Below, in pieces: positions 36,887 to 45,709 of a DNA stretch of 64,000 bases. Within the stretch, counting starts at the first letter, position 1. Every line of letters starts with the position of its first letter. Where the stretch lies: assembly GCF_038396785.1 (NCBI RefSeq), contig NZ_CP151087.1:2356001-2420000 (forward strand), written 5' to 3'. Both the position numbers and the translations under genes were made by a program. The DNA comes from Sphingobacterium thalpophilum (GTDB lineage: Bacteria > Bacteroidota > Bacteroidia > Sphingobacteriales > Sphingobacteriaceae). The notes under the pieces are model-generated. The model made no database searches, was not told the origin of the DNA, and saw nothing but the letters and a program-made list of their open reading frames with translations.

Positions 36887-39003
36887 TACTTAAGTTCTAA
36901 ATTTATCGCCGTTCCAAAAGCCAGTTTCTGTCCTGCAGCTAACGACTGCATTCCCACTCTTCCTTTTCCTGTCACGTGCGCTTTAAATCCGGCATTCTCC
37001 ACAACATATAAAGCATCCATCAATCCCATTCCGACAACATTCGGAACGATTCCTTCTTTATATTTTAAATCTATGAATGGTACGCCTCGTGTCGAGGTAT
37101 CCACCTCTCCTCGCGCAATCGTATCCCAATTCACGGTATTAATCCCCAACTTATCGTACACTTTTTTACTAGCTTCCTTCGACCCCTGCAAAGTCAATGG
37201 CATTCTCCCGCCCACGTTTACTGCTTTAAATGTCTTTTTCCCCTCCATCTCCATATCGTTTGCATATACCATATCTGCAAGCTCTTTAAATACGGGCCCT
37301 GCAATCGATGCACCGTAATAGCCATTTCTTGGGTTACGAATCACCACAATAATGGAATATTTTGGATCTTCAGCTGGAAAATACCCAGCGAATGAAGATT
37401 GATATCGTCTAGCACCGTACCCTCTCGAGCCATCAGCCATCTGTGCTGTTCCTGTTTTACCGCCAGAGCTATACAATGGACTAGCAACACTTCTACCTGT
37501 ACCTTCAGTCATAACACCTTCCATCATTCCCCGCACCTCTGCTAAAGCATGATCCGAGGCGATCTTTTCGTTAATGACTTTCGCTTGAAACGTTTGAATT
37601 GTATTTCCTAAATGCCGAATTTCTTTAACAAATAGTGGCGCTATCAACTTACCGTTATTTGCGACAGCATTATAAAATGTCAACGTTTGCAATGGCGTAA
37701 TTTTCATTTCATAGCCGTAAGCCATCTGTACCAGCGACAACCCACTCCAGCTCTTACTTTTCGAAGATTTCACCAAGGGTACCCCTTCGCCCGGAATCTG
37801 CAGATCTAGCGTTTTTCCAAAACCAAAAGAATGCAGCTTTGATGTAAACTGATCTGGGTTATCTTTATAAGCCTGATAAACAAATTTAGTAACACCCACA
37901 TTCGATGATTCCTCAAAGGCCCTTTTCGCAGAGATTATAGACTTCTTAGGTGCATGTGAATCACGAATGGTATGCTTGTAAATTGGCCAATTACCATTAC
38001 CAATGTTCACTGTTGTACTCGAGTCTATTTTCTTATCATCAATCAAAGCCAAATAAGAAGCCAACTTAAATGTTGAACCTGGATCTGCACTTTGCGCGAT
38101 GGCAAGGTTGAACTTTTCACGATAAACCCCATCTTTATCTCGCATAAAGTTGGCCACCGCACGTACCTCACCTGTTTTTACTTCCATCATCACCACACAG
38201 CCCTCGTCCGCATTACTCGTAATCATCTGCTTTTCGAGCGCCCTTTGTGCCATATCCTGCATATTCACATCAATGGTCGAAATAATATCAGAGCCATCAA
38301 CCGGAGCAACCTCGATATCTTTGTTCACAGGAATCCATACCCCCCCGGCAATACGCTGCATCAACCTTTTCCCACTCTTTCCGTCGATATATTCTCCATA
38401 CGCACCTTCCAGTCCAACATGAATATTTTCCTTCACATTTTTATAACCGATAGTTCTCGCAGCGAGATTGACAAAAGGCAAAATACGTTTGTTCTGTCTA
38501 TCCGTAATCAAACAACTTGGGTAACGCTCTTTGTTGACACGAGCAGATTTAAGTAAGGGAAATTGTTTGACCCGCTTTAAATCCTGATGTGACACATTTC
38601 GCTTGAGCAACAAGTAGCGCTGTTTTTTATTGCGTGCCTGTTTTAATAATGTCAAATACTGCCGCGATGATTTATCTTTAAAAAAATCAGCAAGTTTAAT
38701 AGCCAAGGAGTCAACTTTCAAATTGAAATACTCTTCACCCTCTTCCGGAATAGCCATTGCATCAAAACGAAGCTCATATTCAGGCACTGAAGTAGCCAAC
38801 AAGCTTCCGTCATTTGAATAGATATTACCACGAGCAGCCTCCACCTCTCGTTCCTGAATAGAAAGGCTATCTGCTAAAGCTTTCCAATGCTCTCCATCGA
38901 CATACTGCAACTTTGTCATTTTTCCAAATACCAAAAACGCAAGTAGTACGATAAGCCCAAAAGCAAAATAGACACGAACAAGAATCGTATTTCTGATACT
39001 CAT
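36886..39003 (-). CDS. ftsI: Penicillin-binding protein FtsI (PBP3) with C-terminal PASTA
   Basis: Septal D,D-transpeptidase. The 705-residue protein has one N-terminal membrane segment (about 10-30), a dimerisation domain, and the transpeptidase with the three active-site motifs: S310-T-F-K313, S366-S-N368 and K-T-G near 528. A single PASTA repeat closes the protein (GIVPNVVGMGLMDALYVVENAGFKAHVTGKG), as in Gram-positive PBP2x-type enzymes. It follows the FtsL-like gene by 8 bp. Confidence 0.96.
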   Translation of the reverse strand: MSIRNTILVRVYFAFGLIVLLAFLVFGKMTKLQYVDGEHWKALADSLSIQEREVEAARGNIYSNDGSLLATSVPEYELRFDAMAIPEEGEEYFNLKVDSLAIKLADFFKDKSSRQYLTLLKQARNKKQRYLLLKRNVSHQDLKRVKQFPLLKSARVNKERYPSCLITDRQNKRILPFVNLAARTIGYKNVKENIHVGLEGAYGEYIDGKSGKRLMQRIAGGVWIPVNKDIEVAPVDGSDIISTIDVNMQDMAQRALEKQMITSNADEGCVVMMEVKTGEVRAVANFMRDKDGVYREKFNLAIAQSADPGSTFKLASYLALIDDKKIDSSTTVNIGNGNWPIYKHTIRDSHAPKKSIISAKRAFEESSNVGVTKFVYQAYKDNPDQFTSKLHSFGFGKTLDLQIPGEGVPLVKSSKSKSWSGLSLVQMAYGYEMKITPLQTLTFYNAVANNGKLIAPLFVKEIRHLGNTIQTFQAKVINEKIASDHALAEVRGMMEGVMTEGTGRSVASPLYSSGGKTGTAQMADGSRGYGARRYQSSFAGYFPAEDPKYSIIVVIRNPRNGYYGASIAGPVFKELADMVYANDMEMEGKKTFKAVNVGGRMPLTLQGSKEASKKVYDKLGINTVNWDTIARGEVDTSTRGVPFIDLKYKEGIVPNVVGMGLMDALYVVENAGFKAHVTGKGRVGMQSLAAGQKLAFGTAINLELK

Positions 39004-39011
39004 AACTCTTC

Positions 39012-39425
39012 CTATTTATCTTCCTTATTCTCTATAACTTCAACTTTGATCGGTGGCTCCACACGCTCTTTCAATCCCAGAGAATCTACACGTTTGGCAA
39101 TTTCTGTCTGTGTAGACATTTTCATCAGTTCGGCGGAAAGAGACTTATGATCCCAGCCCAATTCCTTCACCTCTTTACTCACTTTATCGATGCTCCGAAT
39201 AGTTCGCTCTGCAAAATGACGATTGGAAATATACAACAACATCAGAAAAGCGATAAAGGCTCCAAACGGCAAGTACTGCAATATTTTATTTAACGAAAGG
39301 TCTCCAACGGTAAAAAGCGTTTTAATAAACGCTTCTGTTTGTTCCGCCTTTTCTTCGACAGTTTCTTGTAGTTCCTCCTGAACTTCTTCACTCAATTCTT
39401 TCTGTCTTATCGTATTTCTGCTCAT
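39012..39425 (-). CDS. FtsL-like division protein
   Basis: A 137-residue bitopic protein. A long acidic, Glu/Gln-rich cytoplasmic N-terminus (about 1-50) precedes one membrane segment (LQYLPFGAFIAFLMLLYIS) and a short periplasmic helix (SIDKVSKEVKELGWDHKSLSAELMKMS). Position between rsmH and ftsI, size and topology mark it as the FtsL of this cluster; sequence similarity alone would be weak. The acidic cytoplasmic extension is much longer than in E. coli FtsL. Confidence 0.8.
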   Translation of the reverse strand: MSRNTIRQKELSEEVQEELQETVEEKAEQTEAFIKTLFTVGDLSLNKILQYLPFGAFIAFLMLLYISNRHFAERTIRSIDKVSKEVKELGWDHKSLSAELMKMSTQTEIAKRVDSLGLKERVEPPIKVEVIENKEDK

Positions 39426-39440
39426 CCTCTCGCTCCATTT

Positions 39441-40355
39441 TTAAGACAAATCCAACTTTTCAGCAATACGCAGTTTCGCACTGCGCGATCTATTATTTAC
39501 CGCCAACTCTTGCGCAGATGCCGTAATTGCTTTACGGCTCAGCACATGAAATGGTTTAATTTCATTTCCAAAAAAATCCTTTTCAACCTCTCCTTTAAAC
39601 TTTCCTTTGGCCATAAAATTTTTGACCAAACGATCCTCCAGAGAGTGATAGGACATCACCGCCAATCGACCTTCAACATGTAGCACATCAACTGTTTGCA
39701 ACAAAAATTCCTGTAAGGCTTCCAGCTCGCGATTCACCTCTATACGAAGCGCCTGAAACACCTGCGCATGATACTTATGTTCTTTACCTTTCGGAACCAT
39801 CCGTTGAATCACCTCTTTCAATTCGGCAACAGTCTGGATTGGCTGTGCCAAACGCGCAGTAACAATTGTTTTCGCAAGCGACTTGGCATTCATGATTTCA
39901 CCATACATCCCAAAAATGCGGTGAAGATCCTCCTCCGAATAAGTCGCCAAAAGCGACTTCGCATCTAAATCACCAACTTGATCCATACGCATATCCAGAT
40001 CCGCGTCAAAGCGAATAGAAAACCCACGATCAGCCGCATCAAATTGATGCGAGGAAACCCCTAAATCTGCCAAAATACCATCTACAGAACGTACTCCTTC
40101 CAACCGAAGGCTATTCTTTAAAAACCTAAAGTTTTGATGTATCAATGTAAAACGAGGATCGTCAATTGCATTCTCCAATGCATCGGGATCCTGATCAAAA
40201 GCAAACAGCTTCCCTTTTGGCCCCAATCTCTTCAAAATCTCCCGAGAATGACCACCACCACCAAAAGTTACATCCACATAGACACCATCCGGCTTAATAG
40301 CCAAAGCATCCATGCATTCGTGCAACATTACCGGAACATGATATACATTCTCCAT
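39441..40355 (-). CDS. rsmH: 16S rRNA (cytosine(1402)-N(4))-methyltransferase
   Basis: N4-methylates C1402 in the ribosomal P site. The 304-residue product starts at the ATG at 40355 (MENVYHVPVMLHECMDAL), four bases after mraZ; a TTG five codons earlier would overlap mraZ. SAM-binding YVDVTFGGGGHSREIL, GILADLGVSSHQFD, and the C-terminal SYHSLEDRLVKNFM are diagnostic. Confidence 0.96.
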   Translation of the reverse strand: MENVYHVPVMLHECMDALAIKPDGVYVDVTFGGGGHSREILKRLGPKGKLFAFDQDPDALENAIDDPRFTLIHQNFRFLKNSLRLEGVRSVDGILADLGVSSHQFDAADRGFSIRFDADLDMRMDQVGDLDAKSLLATYSEEDLHRIFGMYGEIMNAKSLAKTIVTARLAQPIQTVAELKEVIQRMVPKGKEHKYHAQVFQALRIEVNRELEALQEFLLQTVDVLHVEGRLAVMSYHSLEDRLVKNFMAKGKFKGEVEKDFFGNEIKPFHVLSRKAITASAQELAVNNRSRSAKLRIAEKLDLS

Positions 40356-40359
40356 ACAC

Positions 40360-40821
40360 TTATAGTCCAAAATTAATATCCCCCATTACCTCTGCCGCCA
40401 AAGATGATATATCCTCTACTCCGCCGTCGCCCATCAACTCCTCATATCCTTCTTTTGACCATACCTCAATCTTATTAAACTGACAAGCCAAAACCAATTC
40501 CGTGCTTATACCCGCAAATTCCAACAAACTTTTGGGTAACAAAACACGCCCCGCAGCATCCAAGGTCAATTCCGTGGCGCCGCGCGTAAAAGCACGAACA
40601 AACGCCCGCACTTTAGGATCGAATTGATTCAATTTAGCCAGCTTAGCCGTCATCAAATCCCACTCTTCTCTTGGATAAAATACCAGATGTTTCTCAAAAC
40701 CGCGATTCACGACAAGGCCATCCCGCTCTACATGAGGCATTTGCCTCTTGAGCGCAGCTGGCAACACCATTCTTCCTTTGGCGTCTAGCTTGCATTCGAA
40801 TTCTCCGATCAACTGAGTCAT
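40360..40821 (-). CDS. mraZ: Transcriptional regulator MraZ
   Basis: DNA-binding protein of the AbrB-like double-wing family that controls the dcw cluster by binding GTGGG repeats in its own promoter. The 153-residue protein shows the tandem SpoVT/AbrB half-domains with the DxKGR motif twice: KLDAKGRMVLPAALK and TLDAAGRVLLPKSLL. It is the first gene of a 13-gene run, and its upstream region carries matching boxes. Confidence 0.96.
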   Translation of the reverse strand: MTQLIGEFECKLDAKGRMVLPAALKRQMPHVERDGLVVNRGFEKHLVFYPREEWDLMTAKLAKLNQFDPKVRAFVRAFTRGATELTLDAAGRVLLPKSLLEFAGISTELVLACQFNKIEVWSKEGYEELMGDGGVEDISSLAAEVMGDINFGL

Positions 40822-40851
40822 GTCGTCAATTATCCTATTCTAATTTAAATG

Positions 40852-40887
40852 TAAAAGTATACACTTTATCCCACTTTCCCCCACTTT
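40852..40887 (-). promoter_or_regulatory. MraZ boxes and -7 element upstream of mraZ
   Basis: Read on the minus strand, AAAGTG occurs three times with exact 10-bp period (plus 40882-40887, 40872-40877, 40862-40867). The two upstream units continue as GTGGG; the third is degenerate (GTGTA). TACTTTTA (plus 40852-40859) just downstream resembles a -7 element. Spaced GTGGG repeats are the known MraZ operator, so autoregulation is expected. Confidence 0.8.
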
Positions 40888-41021
40888 ATCACATAAAAAA
40901 GTTTTCCACATCGACAAATAGCTACAACAAACAGAAGTACTCTTGAAAAAAAACACACATAAAACCTTATTTAGAAGCAGTTAAACACCAATATATCAGC
41001 AAAACAAACTATTACACGAGA

Positions 41022-41044
41022 CGCGATTTTTCGCGCTTTTTTTT
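41022..41044 (+). terminator. Orphan intrinsic terminator before aspS
   Basis: CGCGA / TCGCG around TTTT, followed by C and eight T. On the plus strand no gene lies upstream, because mraZ runs the other way. It could end a small RNA or antisense transcript. Confidence 0.5.
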
Positions 41045-41115
41045 ATCAAAATCAGAAATGAATTGTAAAAATTTCCTCTTTAGAAATTTAATTTTACCCA
41101 ATTTTTCTACCAAAA

Positions 41116-41170
41116 GGGGGCAAAGTGGGAGACAACAAAAACAGAAAAAAAAGATGTGGAAGAAAGTGGG
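41116..41170 (+). promoter_or_regulatory. Second GTGGG repeat cluster, facing aspS
   Basis: AAAGTGGGAGA occurs at 41122-41132 and 41163-41173. Before each, a related G-rich unit lies about one helical turn upstream: GGGGG at 41116-41120 and GTGGA at 41156-41160, the latter exactly 10 bp before GTGGG at 41166. These match MraZ half-sites and lie about 85-140 bp before aspS. Confidence 0.5.
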
Positions 41171-41223
41171 AGAACGCTACTCAAATAACCTAAACAGAAT
41201 TCGTTATTGTCGAGTAAAACCAA

Positions 41224-41231
41224 TAATTTTG
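41224..41231 (+). promoter_or_regulatory. Probable -7 element of aspS
   Basis: TAATTTTG matches TAnnTTTG, 25 bp before the aspS ATG. A TTG at 41207-41209 is closer than usual (14 bp). Confidence 0.5.
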
Positions 41232-41256
41232 CGTCAAATATAATTTTCATAACGAT

Positions 41257-43008
41257 ATGCACAGAACACACACTTGTGGAGAATTAACACTAGCTGACTT
41301 AGGGAAAACGGTTACCCTAAGTGGATGGGTTCAAAAATCGCGCGATTTGGGCGGTATGACTTTCATCGATGTTAGAGACCGATATGGTATCACACAATTA
41401 ACGTTCAATGCAGATGATGATGCTTCCTTGCGCGCAAGTGCCCGTGAGCTCGGAAGAGAATATGTCATCAAGGTAACCGGAGAAGTTATCGAACGCTCTA
41501 ATAAAAATGCTAAAATCTCCACTGGAGACATTGAAATCAAGGTTTCAAATCTTGAAATATTAAATGCTGCTAAATTACCCCCTTTTACAATAGAAGATGA
41601 AACAGATGGTGGTGATGACATCAGAATGAAGTTCAGATACCTGGATTTACGTCGTAACCCGGTACGTGAAAACCTTATTTTACGTCATAAGACCTCACAA
41701 GAGGTACGCCGTTATCTTGACTCCCAAAACTTCCTGGAAGTAGAAACCCCATATCTGATTAAATCAACTCCAGAAGGAGCACGCGATTTTGTCGTACCTT
41801 CCCGTATGAATCCTGGAGAATTTTATGCGTTACCACAATCCCCACAAACCTTCAAACAATTATTGATGGTTTCAGGTTTTGATCGCTATTTTCAAATTGT
41901 AAAATGTTTTCGTGATGAAGATTTGCGTGCAGACCGTCAACCAGAGTTCACGCAAATAGACTGTGAAATGTCTTTTGTAGAACAGGAAGATGTGTTAAAT
42001 ATCTTTGAAGGGCTTGCAAAACATATCTTCAAAACAATCAAAGGTATCGACTTAGGTACTGTTCCGCGTATGACTTACGCAGATGCAATGCGCCTTTATG
42101 GATCAGACAAACCAGATATCCGTTTCGGAATGCAGTTCGTTGAACTAAACGAGGTTGCCAAAGGAAAAGGTTTTCCTGTATTTGATGCAGCAGAGTTAGT
42201 GGTTGGTATCAATGCGGAAAATTGTGCACATTATACCAGAAAACAACTGGATGCTTTGACCGATTTTATCAAACGTCCTCAGATTGGTGCTACGGGCTTG
42301 GTATATGCGCGTGTGAATGAAGACGGTTCAGTGAAGTCGTCCGTTGATAAATTTTTCACGCCAGAACAACTGTCGGCAATTGCAGAAGCGTTCCACGCGA
42401 AACCTGGCGATTTATTGTTAATTATGGCTGGTGGAACAGACAAAGTTCGCAAACAACTCAATGAATTACGCCTTGAAGTTGCGTCACAACTTGGTTTCCG
42501 CGACAAAGAAACCTTTGCTCCACTATGGGTCGTTGATTTCCCACTATTGGAATGGGACGAAGAAAATGGCCGTTTCCATGCAATGCACCATCCATTTACT
42601 TCACCAAAACCGGAAGATATACCGCTTTTAGATACCAATCCCGGAGAAGTAAGGGCAAATGCCTATGACTTTGTTTTAAACGGTGTAGAAGTAGGTGGTG
42701 GATCAATCCGTATCCATGACAGAGAGCTTCAATCGCTCATGTTCAAACATTTAGGATTCAGTCCCGAAGAAGCAAAAAAACAATTTGGATTCCTGATGGA
42801 GGCCTTTACCTTCGGTGCTCCTCCACATGGCGGATTGGCTTTTGGTTTTGACCGTTTAGTATCCTTATTGGCAGGTTTAGATTCTATCCGTGACGTCATT
42901 GCCTTCCCAAAAAACAACTCGGGAAGAGATGTTATGATTGATGCACCGTCAACCATTCACCAAGAGCAGCTGGACGAGCTAAGCTTAAATATCGCGATAA
43001 AAGCATAA
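41257..43008 (+). CDS. aspS: Aspartyl-tRNA synthetase
   Basis: Class II synthetase charging tRNA-Asp. The 583-residue protein has the N-terminal OB-fold anticodon domain ([22 protein letters not shown]), motif 2 with the bacterial flipping loop [16 protein letters not shown], a GAD insert (about 290-410), and motif 3 [16 protein letters not shown]. The length and GAD insert mark the bacterial discriminating type. It is a lone gene with its own terminator. Confidence 0.97.
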   Translation: MHRTHTCGELTLADLGKTVTLSGWVQKSRDLGGMTFIDVRDRYGITQLTFNADDDASLRASARELGREYVIKVTGEVIERSNKNAKISTGDIEIKVSNLEILNAAKLPPFTIEDETDGGDDIRMKFRYLDLRRNPVRENLILRHKTSQEVRRYLDSQNFLEVETPYLIKSTPEGARDFVVPSRMNPGEFYALPQSPQTFKQLLMVSGFDRYFQIVKCFRDEDLRADRQPEFTQIDCEMSFVEQEDVLNIFEGLAKHIFKTIKGIDLGTVPRMTYADAMRLYGSDKPDIRFGMQFVELNEVAKGKGFPVFDAAELVVGINAENCAHYTRKQLDALTDFIKRPQIGATGLVYARVNEDGSVKSSVDKFFTPEQLSAIAEAFHAKPGDLLLIMAGGTDKVRKQLNELRLEVASQLGFRDKETFAPLWVVDFPLLEWDEENGRFHAMHHPFTSPKPEDIPLLDTNPGEVRANAYDFVLNGVEVGGGSIRIHDRELQSLMFKHLGFSPEEAKKQFGFLMEAFTFGAPPHGGLAFGFDRLVSLLAGLDSIRDVIAFPKNNSGRDVMIDAPSTIHQEQLDELSLNIAIKA

Positions 43009-43054
43009 ATTATTTAACTCGATTTTCGAGAAACAATTTATTAACAGTATATTT

Positions 43055-43085
43055 AAAAGTTGGTAATTTTTACCAACTTTTTTTG
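43055..43085 (+). terminator. Terminator of aspS
   Basis: AAAAGTTGGTAA / TTACCAACTTTT with a TTT loop and further T. Confidence 0.85.
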
Positions 43086-43104
43086 TGAAAAATTAGCAGA
43101 TTAG

Positions 43105-44493
43105 ATGGCAGAGAGTACCGCTAATACGTTTATTAAGGAAAGTGCGCAAAAAGCATTTGACACCAAACACCGCGATATTATCAATTACAATATCGACAAA
43201 TACAGCACGGCTTTCGAAAAGGGCAAGAGCAAATTTGCGGACCTTGAAAATAGCAAGATAAAAGCGAACCTGATCAAATGGAAGGTCATGGAAAATCTCG
43301 ATCGCTATTTGTTGCAATTTGAAGCAAACTTCACGGCTCGGGGCGGAAAAGTAATCTGGGCGAATGATGCTACGGAAGCCTTGGACGAAATCTATTCGAT
43401 CATTGCACGTAAAAAAGCAAAATCTGTCGTAAAGTCAAAATCGATGGCGACAGAAGAGATCGAGCTTAATCATTTTCTTGCCTCCAAAAATATTGAAGCC
43501 ATAGAAACTGATCTTGGCGAATATATCATTCAGCTGCTGGATCAAAAACCTTATCATTTTGTTACGCCGGCCATGCATTTGAGCCTGGAAGATATTGCCA
43601 AGCTTTTTCACGAGAAATTTGACACACCGCTAGATGCATCTGCGGAGCAACTTACAATGAAGGCCCGTGAATTACTTCGAGATCGCTACCTATCGGCAGA
43701 AATTGGGATTACCGGAGCCAATTTCTTAATTGCAGAAACTGGAAGTATAGCAATTACCGAAAATGAAGGAAATGCCCGATTGACATCGACCTTCCCCAAA
43801 ACACATATTGCCGTCGTTGGAATAGAAAAAATCATTCCCAATGTACAAGATTTAGAAGTCTTTTGGCCACTCCTATCCACACATGGCACGGGCCAAAATC
43901 TAACGGTATACAATACACTACTCACTGGGCCGAAACAGTCTTATGAATCAGATGGTCCAGAAGAAATGTATGTCGTACTGCTTGACAATGGCCGCAGCAA
44001 GCTCTTAGCGCAAAAAGAACAACGTCAGGGTTTGTACTGCATCCGTTGTGGCGCCTGTCTGAATGTATGTCCAATCTATCAAAACATCGGTGGACATACC
44101 TATGAAACGACTTATCAGGGCCCAATTGGATCACTCATATCGCCACATTTGAATGGCATGAAGGAATTCAAACACCTAAGCTATGCTTCCACACTCTGTG
44201 GAAAATGTACTGAGGTCTGCCCCGTTGGTATTGACATACAGCGCATGCTTCTCGTCAACAGAAAAGATTCAGTCGATCAGGGTCTGGCAACAAAAACGGA
44301 ACAAAAAGTATGGCAGTGGTTCACCTATGGGATAATGCGAAGAAAACTAATCGATTTTTTTGGTGGGAAATTCAAAAATTTCTTCCTCAAAAAACTCTTT
44401 CAGAAAACCTGGGGAGAACAACGGGAACTACCCAAATTGGCAGACAAATCTTTCTCTAAACAATGGAAAGAACATCAAAAAAATAAAGAATAA
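43105..44493 (+). CDS. lutB: LutB-type iron-sulfur protein (L-lactate utilisation)
   Basis: A 462-residue cytoplasmic protein like LutB/YkgF, the electron-transfer part of the LutABC L-lactate oxidase. The LUD domain (about 60-290) is followed by two [4Fe-4S] motifs, CIRCGACLNVCPIY and CGKCTEVCPVGID, near residues 310 and 365. The C-terminal helical region is Lys-rich. lutA and lutC normally flank it, but neither is here, so partners must be elsewhere. Confidence 0.92.
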   Translation: MAESTANTFIKESAQKAFDTKHRDIINYNIDKYSTAFEKGKSKFADLENSKIKANLIKWKVMENLDRYLLQFEANFTARGGKVIWANDATEALDEIYSIIARKKAKSVVKSKSMATEEIELNHFLASKNIEAIETDLGEYIIQLLDQKPYHFVTPAMHLSLEDIAKLFHEKFDTPLDASAEQLTMKARELLRDRYLSAEIGITGANFLIAETGSIAITENEGNARLTSTFPKTHIAVVGIEKIIPNVQDLEVFWPLLSTHGTGQNLTVYNTLLTGPKQSYESDGPEEMYVVLLDNGRSKLLAQKEQRQGLYCIRCGACLNVCPIYQNIGGHTYETTYQGPIGSLISPHLNGMKEFKHLSYASTLCGKCTEVCPVGIDIQRMLLVNRKDSVDQGLATKTEQKVWQWFTYGIMRRKLIDFFGGKFKNFFLKKLFQKTWGEQRELPKLADKSFSKQWKEHQKNKE

Positions 44494-44500
44494 CAAAAAA

Positions 44501-44884
44501 GTGGCATTAGACGATCAAACGAATGCCACATTTTTTGGCTTCTTGACGACCCAAAAGTACTATCCAGGAAATTACGCCAATCTCGAGGTTATCTGGTATT
44601 TCTGTAATATCAACGTAGCGTTCATGACCATCGCTATTTTTCTTGTCGTTCAAAAGCTGAAGATACCCGAATCTAAATGGATAAAACGCCTTTCATCAGC
44701 CACGTTTGGTATTTACTTAGCGCATTTTATCCTTGTTCAAGCACTGACAGACATCTTCTTGCCTATTCCTCATCTTCCAGCCACATTGAAAATTTTCTCC
44801 ATAGCGATTTTAGGTTTTAGCTTAAGTTTTCTGATCACCAAACTGATGGATAGTAATTCAATAACAAGAAGGTTTATCAAATAA
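44501..44884 (+). pseudogene. Remnant of an acyltransferase-3 family membrane protein
   Basis: About 127 residues remain, from a possible GTG at 44501, 7 bp past lutB. The segment NLEVIWYFCNINVAFMTIAIFLVVQ...LSSATFGIYLAHFILVQAL is the C-terminal end of an acyltransferase-3 (OafA/WecH-like) protein: three or four membrane helices and the typical FGIYLxH motif. The family is normally about 330-400 residues with a catalytic His near the N-terminus, absent here. The 5' end appears lost, so it is probably not functional. Confidence 0.7.
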
Positions 44885-45072
44885 GTGCATCCTGATGGAA
44901 ATATCGAAGCATTTTGCAGTCGTGTAACTTTTGAGCCAGACAAAACACGTCGAACAAATGATGAGCTTAGGTATTAAGCATGAGCTTACATAATAAGAAA
45001 GAGGGAACCAATGGTTCCCTCCTCTACTAACACTCACCAATATTTAATATGAAAACTATCCTTGTTTAATGT

Positions 45073-45579
45073 TTATGATGCTTTTACGTCTGCATCATTT
45101 GTTTTAGTTACTTCACCTTTTTTAAAGCCCTTTCGTTTTAGCTGTCTGTCTTTTTTCCAATGTTCTTTGTGCATTTTACGATTTTCAGCGTAGGAATCCT
45201 TTAACGTTTTTTGTTGCTCTGGCGTTAACATTCCCATCATTTTTTCATGTTCTGCCACGCGTTGCTTTTTCATTTTTGCACGATGTTCCTGACGTTCAGC
45301 AGCCATTTTTTGATGGTCTTTTGCTTGCTTCAAATTAAAGGCATAGATATCTTTACGCTGTTTATCTGTAAATTTTAATTTTTGATCCATGCGATCAGTT
45401 TTCATCTTAGCAACTTCCTCTGGCGTTTTATTTTTAAAACCATCGTGCATTCTTCCCATTTTATGTTTATGCACGGAAGTTTGCATTTCTTTCATTTCTG
45501 GTTTAACATCTTTTTTTTCTTGAGCGAAACCGGCTAACATCAATCCAGATAAGGCCAAACTTAACATCAACTTTTTCAT
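45073..45579 (-). CDS. Spy/CpxP-like periplasmic protein
   Basis: A 168-residue exported protein from the ATG at 45579. A signal peptide (MKKLMLSLALSGLMLAGFAQ) precedes a highly charged helical protein rich in Lys, Met, His and Gln. Two LTxxQ-type motifs are visible, KFTDKQRKDIYAF and MLTPEQQKTL, as in Spy/CpxP proteins, which act as periplasmic chaperones or stress sensors. Its His and Met content could bind metals. It is a single gene; function is by family only. Confidence 0.75.
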   Translation of the reverse strand: MKKLMLSLALSGLMLAGFAQEKKDVKPEMKEMQTSVHKHKMGRMHDGFKNKTPEEVAKMKTDRMDQKLKFTDKQRKDIYAFNLKQAKDHQKMAAERQEHRAKMKKQRVAEHEKMMGMLTPEQQKTLKDSYAENRKMHKEHWKKDRQLKRKGFKKGEVTKTNDADVKAS

Positions 45580-45709
45580 GTCTTTATTTTTTATACAACC
45601 AACAATCATTCTTTTTAATATGTACTCTTTTTCAACTTATTTATCAGTAAGAGTCCTCTTGACTGCCGAAAGTTTAATTGATGATCTGTTAAATAAAGTT
45701 AAGAAGCAT

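Larger units (their letters stand above)
40822..41256. other. 435-bp divergent region between mraZ and aspS
   Basis: No coding region is convincing. It holds the mraZ operator and promoter (40852-40887), a TTTTCCACA box (40902-40910), an orphan terminator-like hairpin (41022-41044), a second GTGGG cluster (41116-41170) and a probable aspS promoter (41224-41231). Confidence 0.8.
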
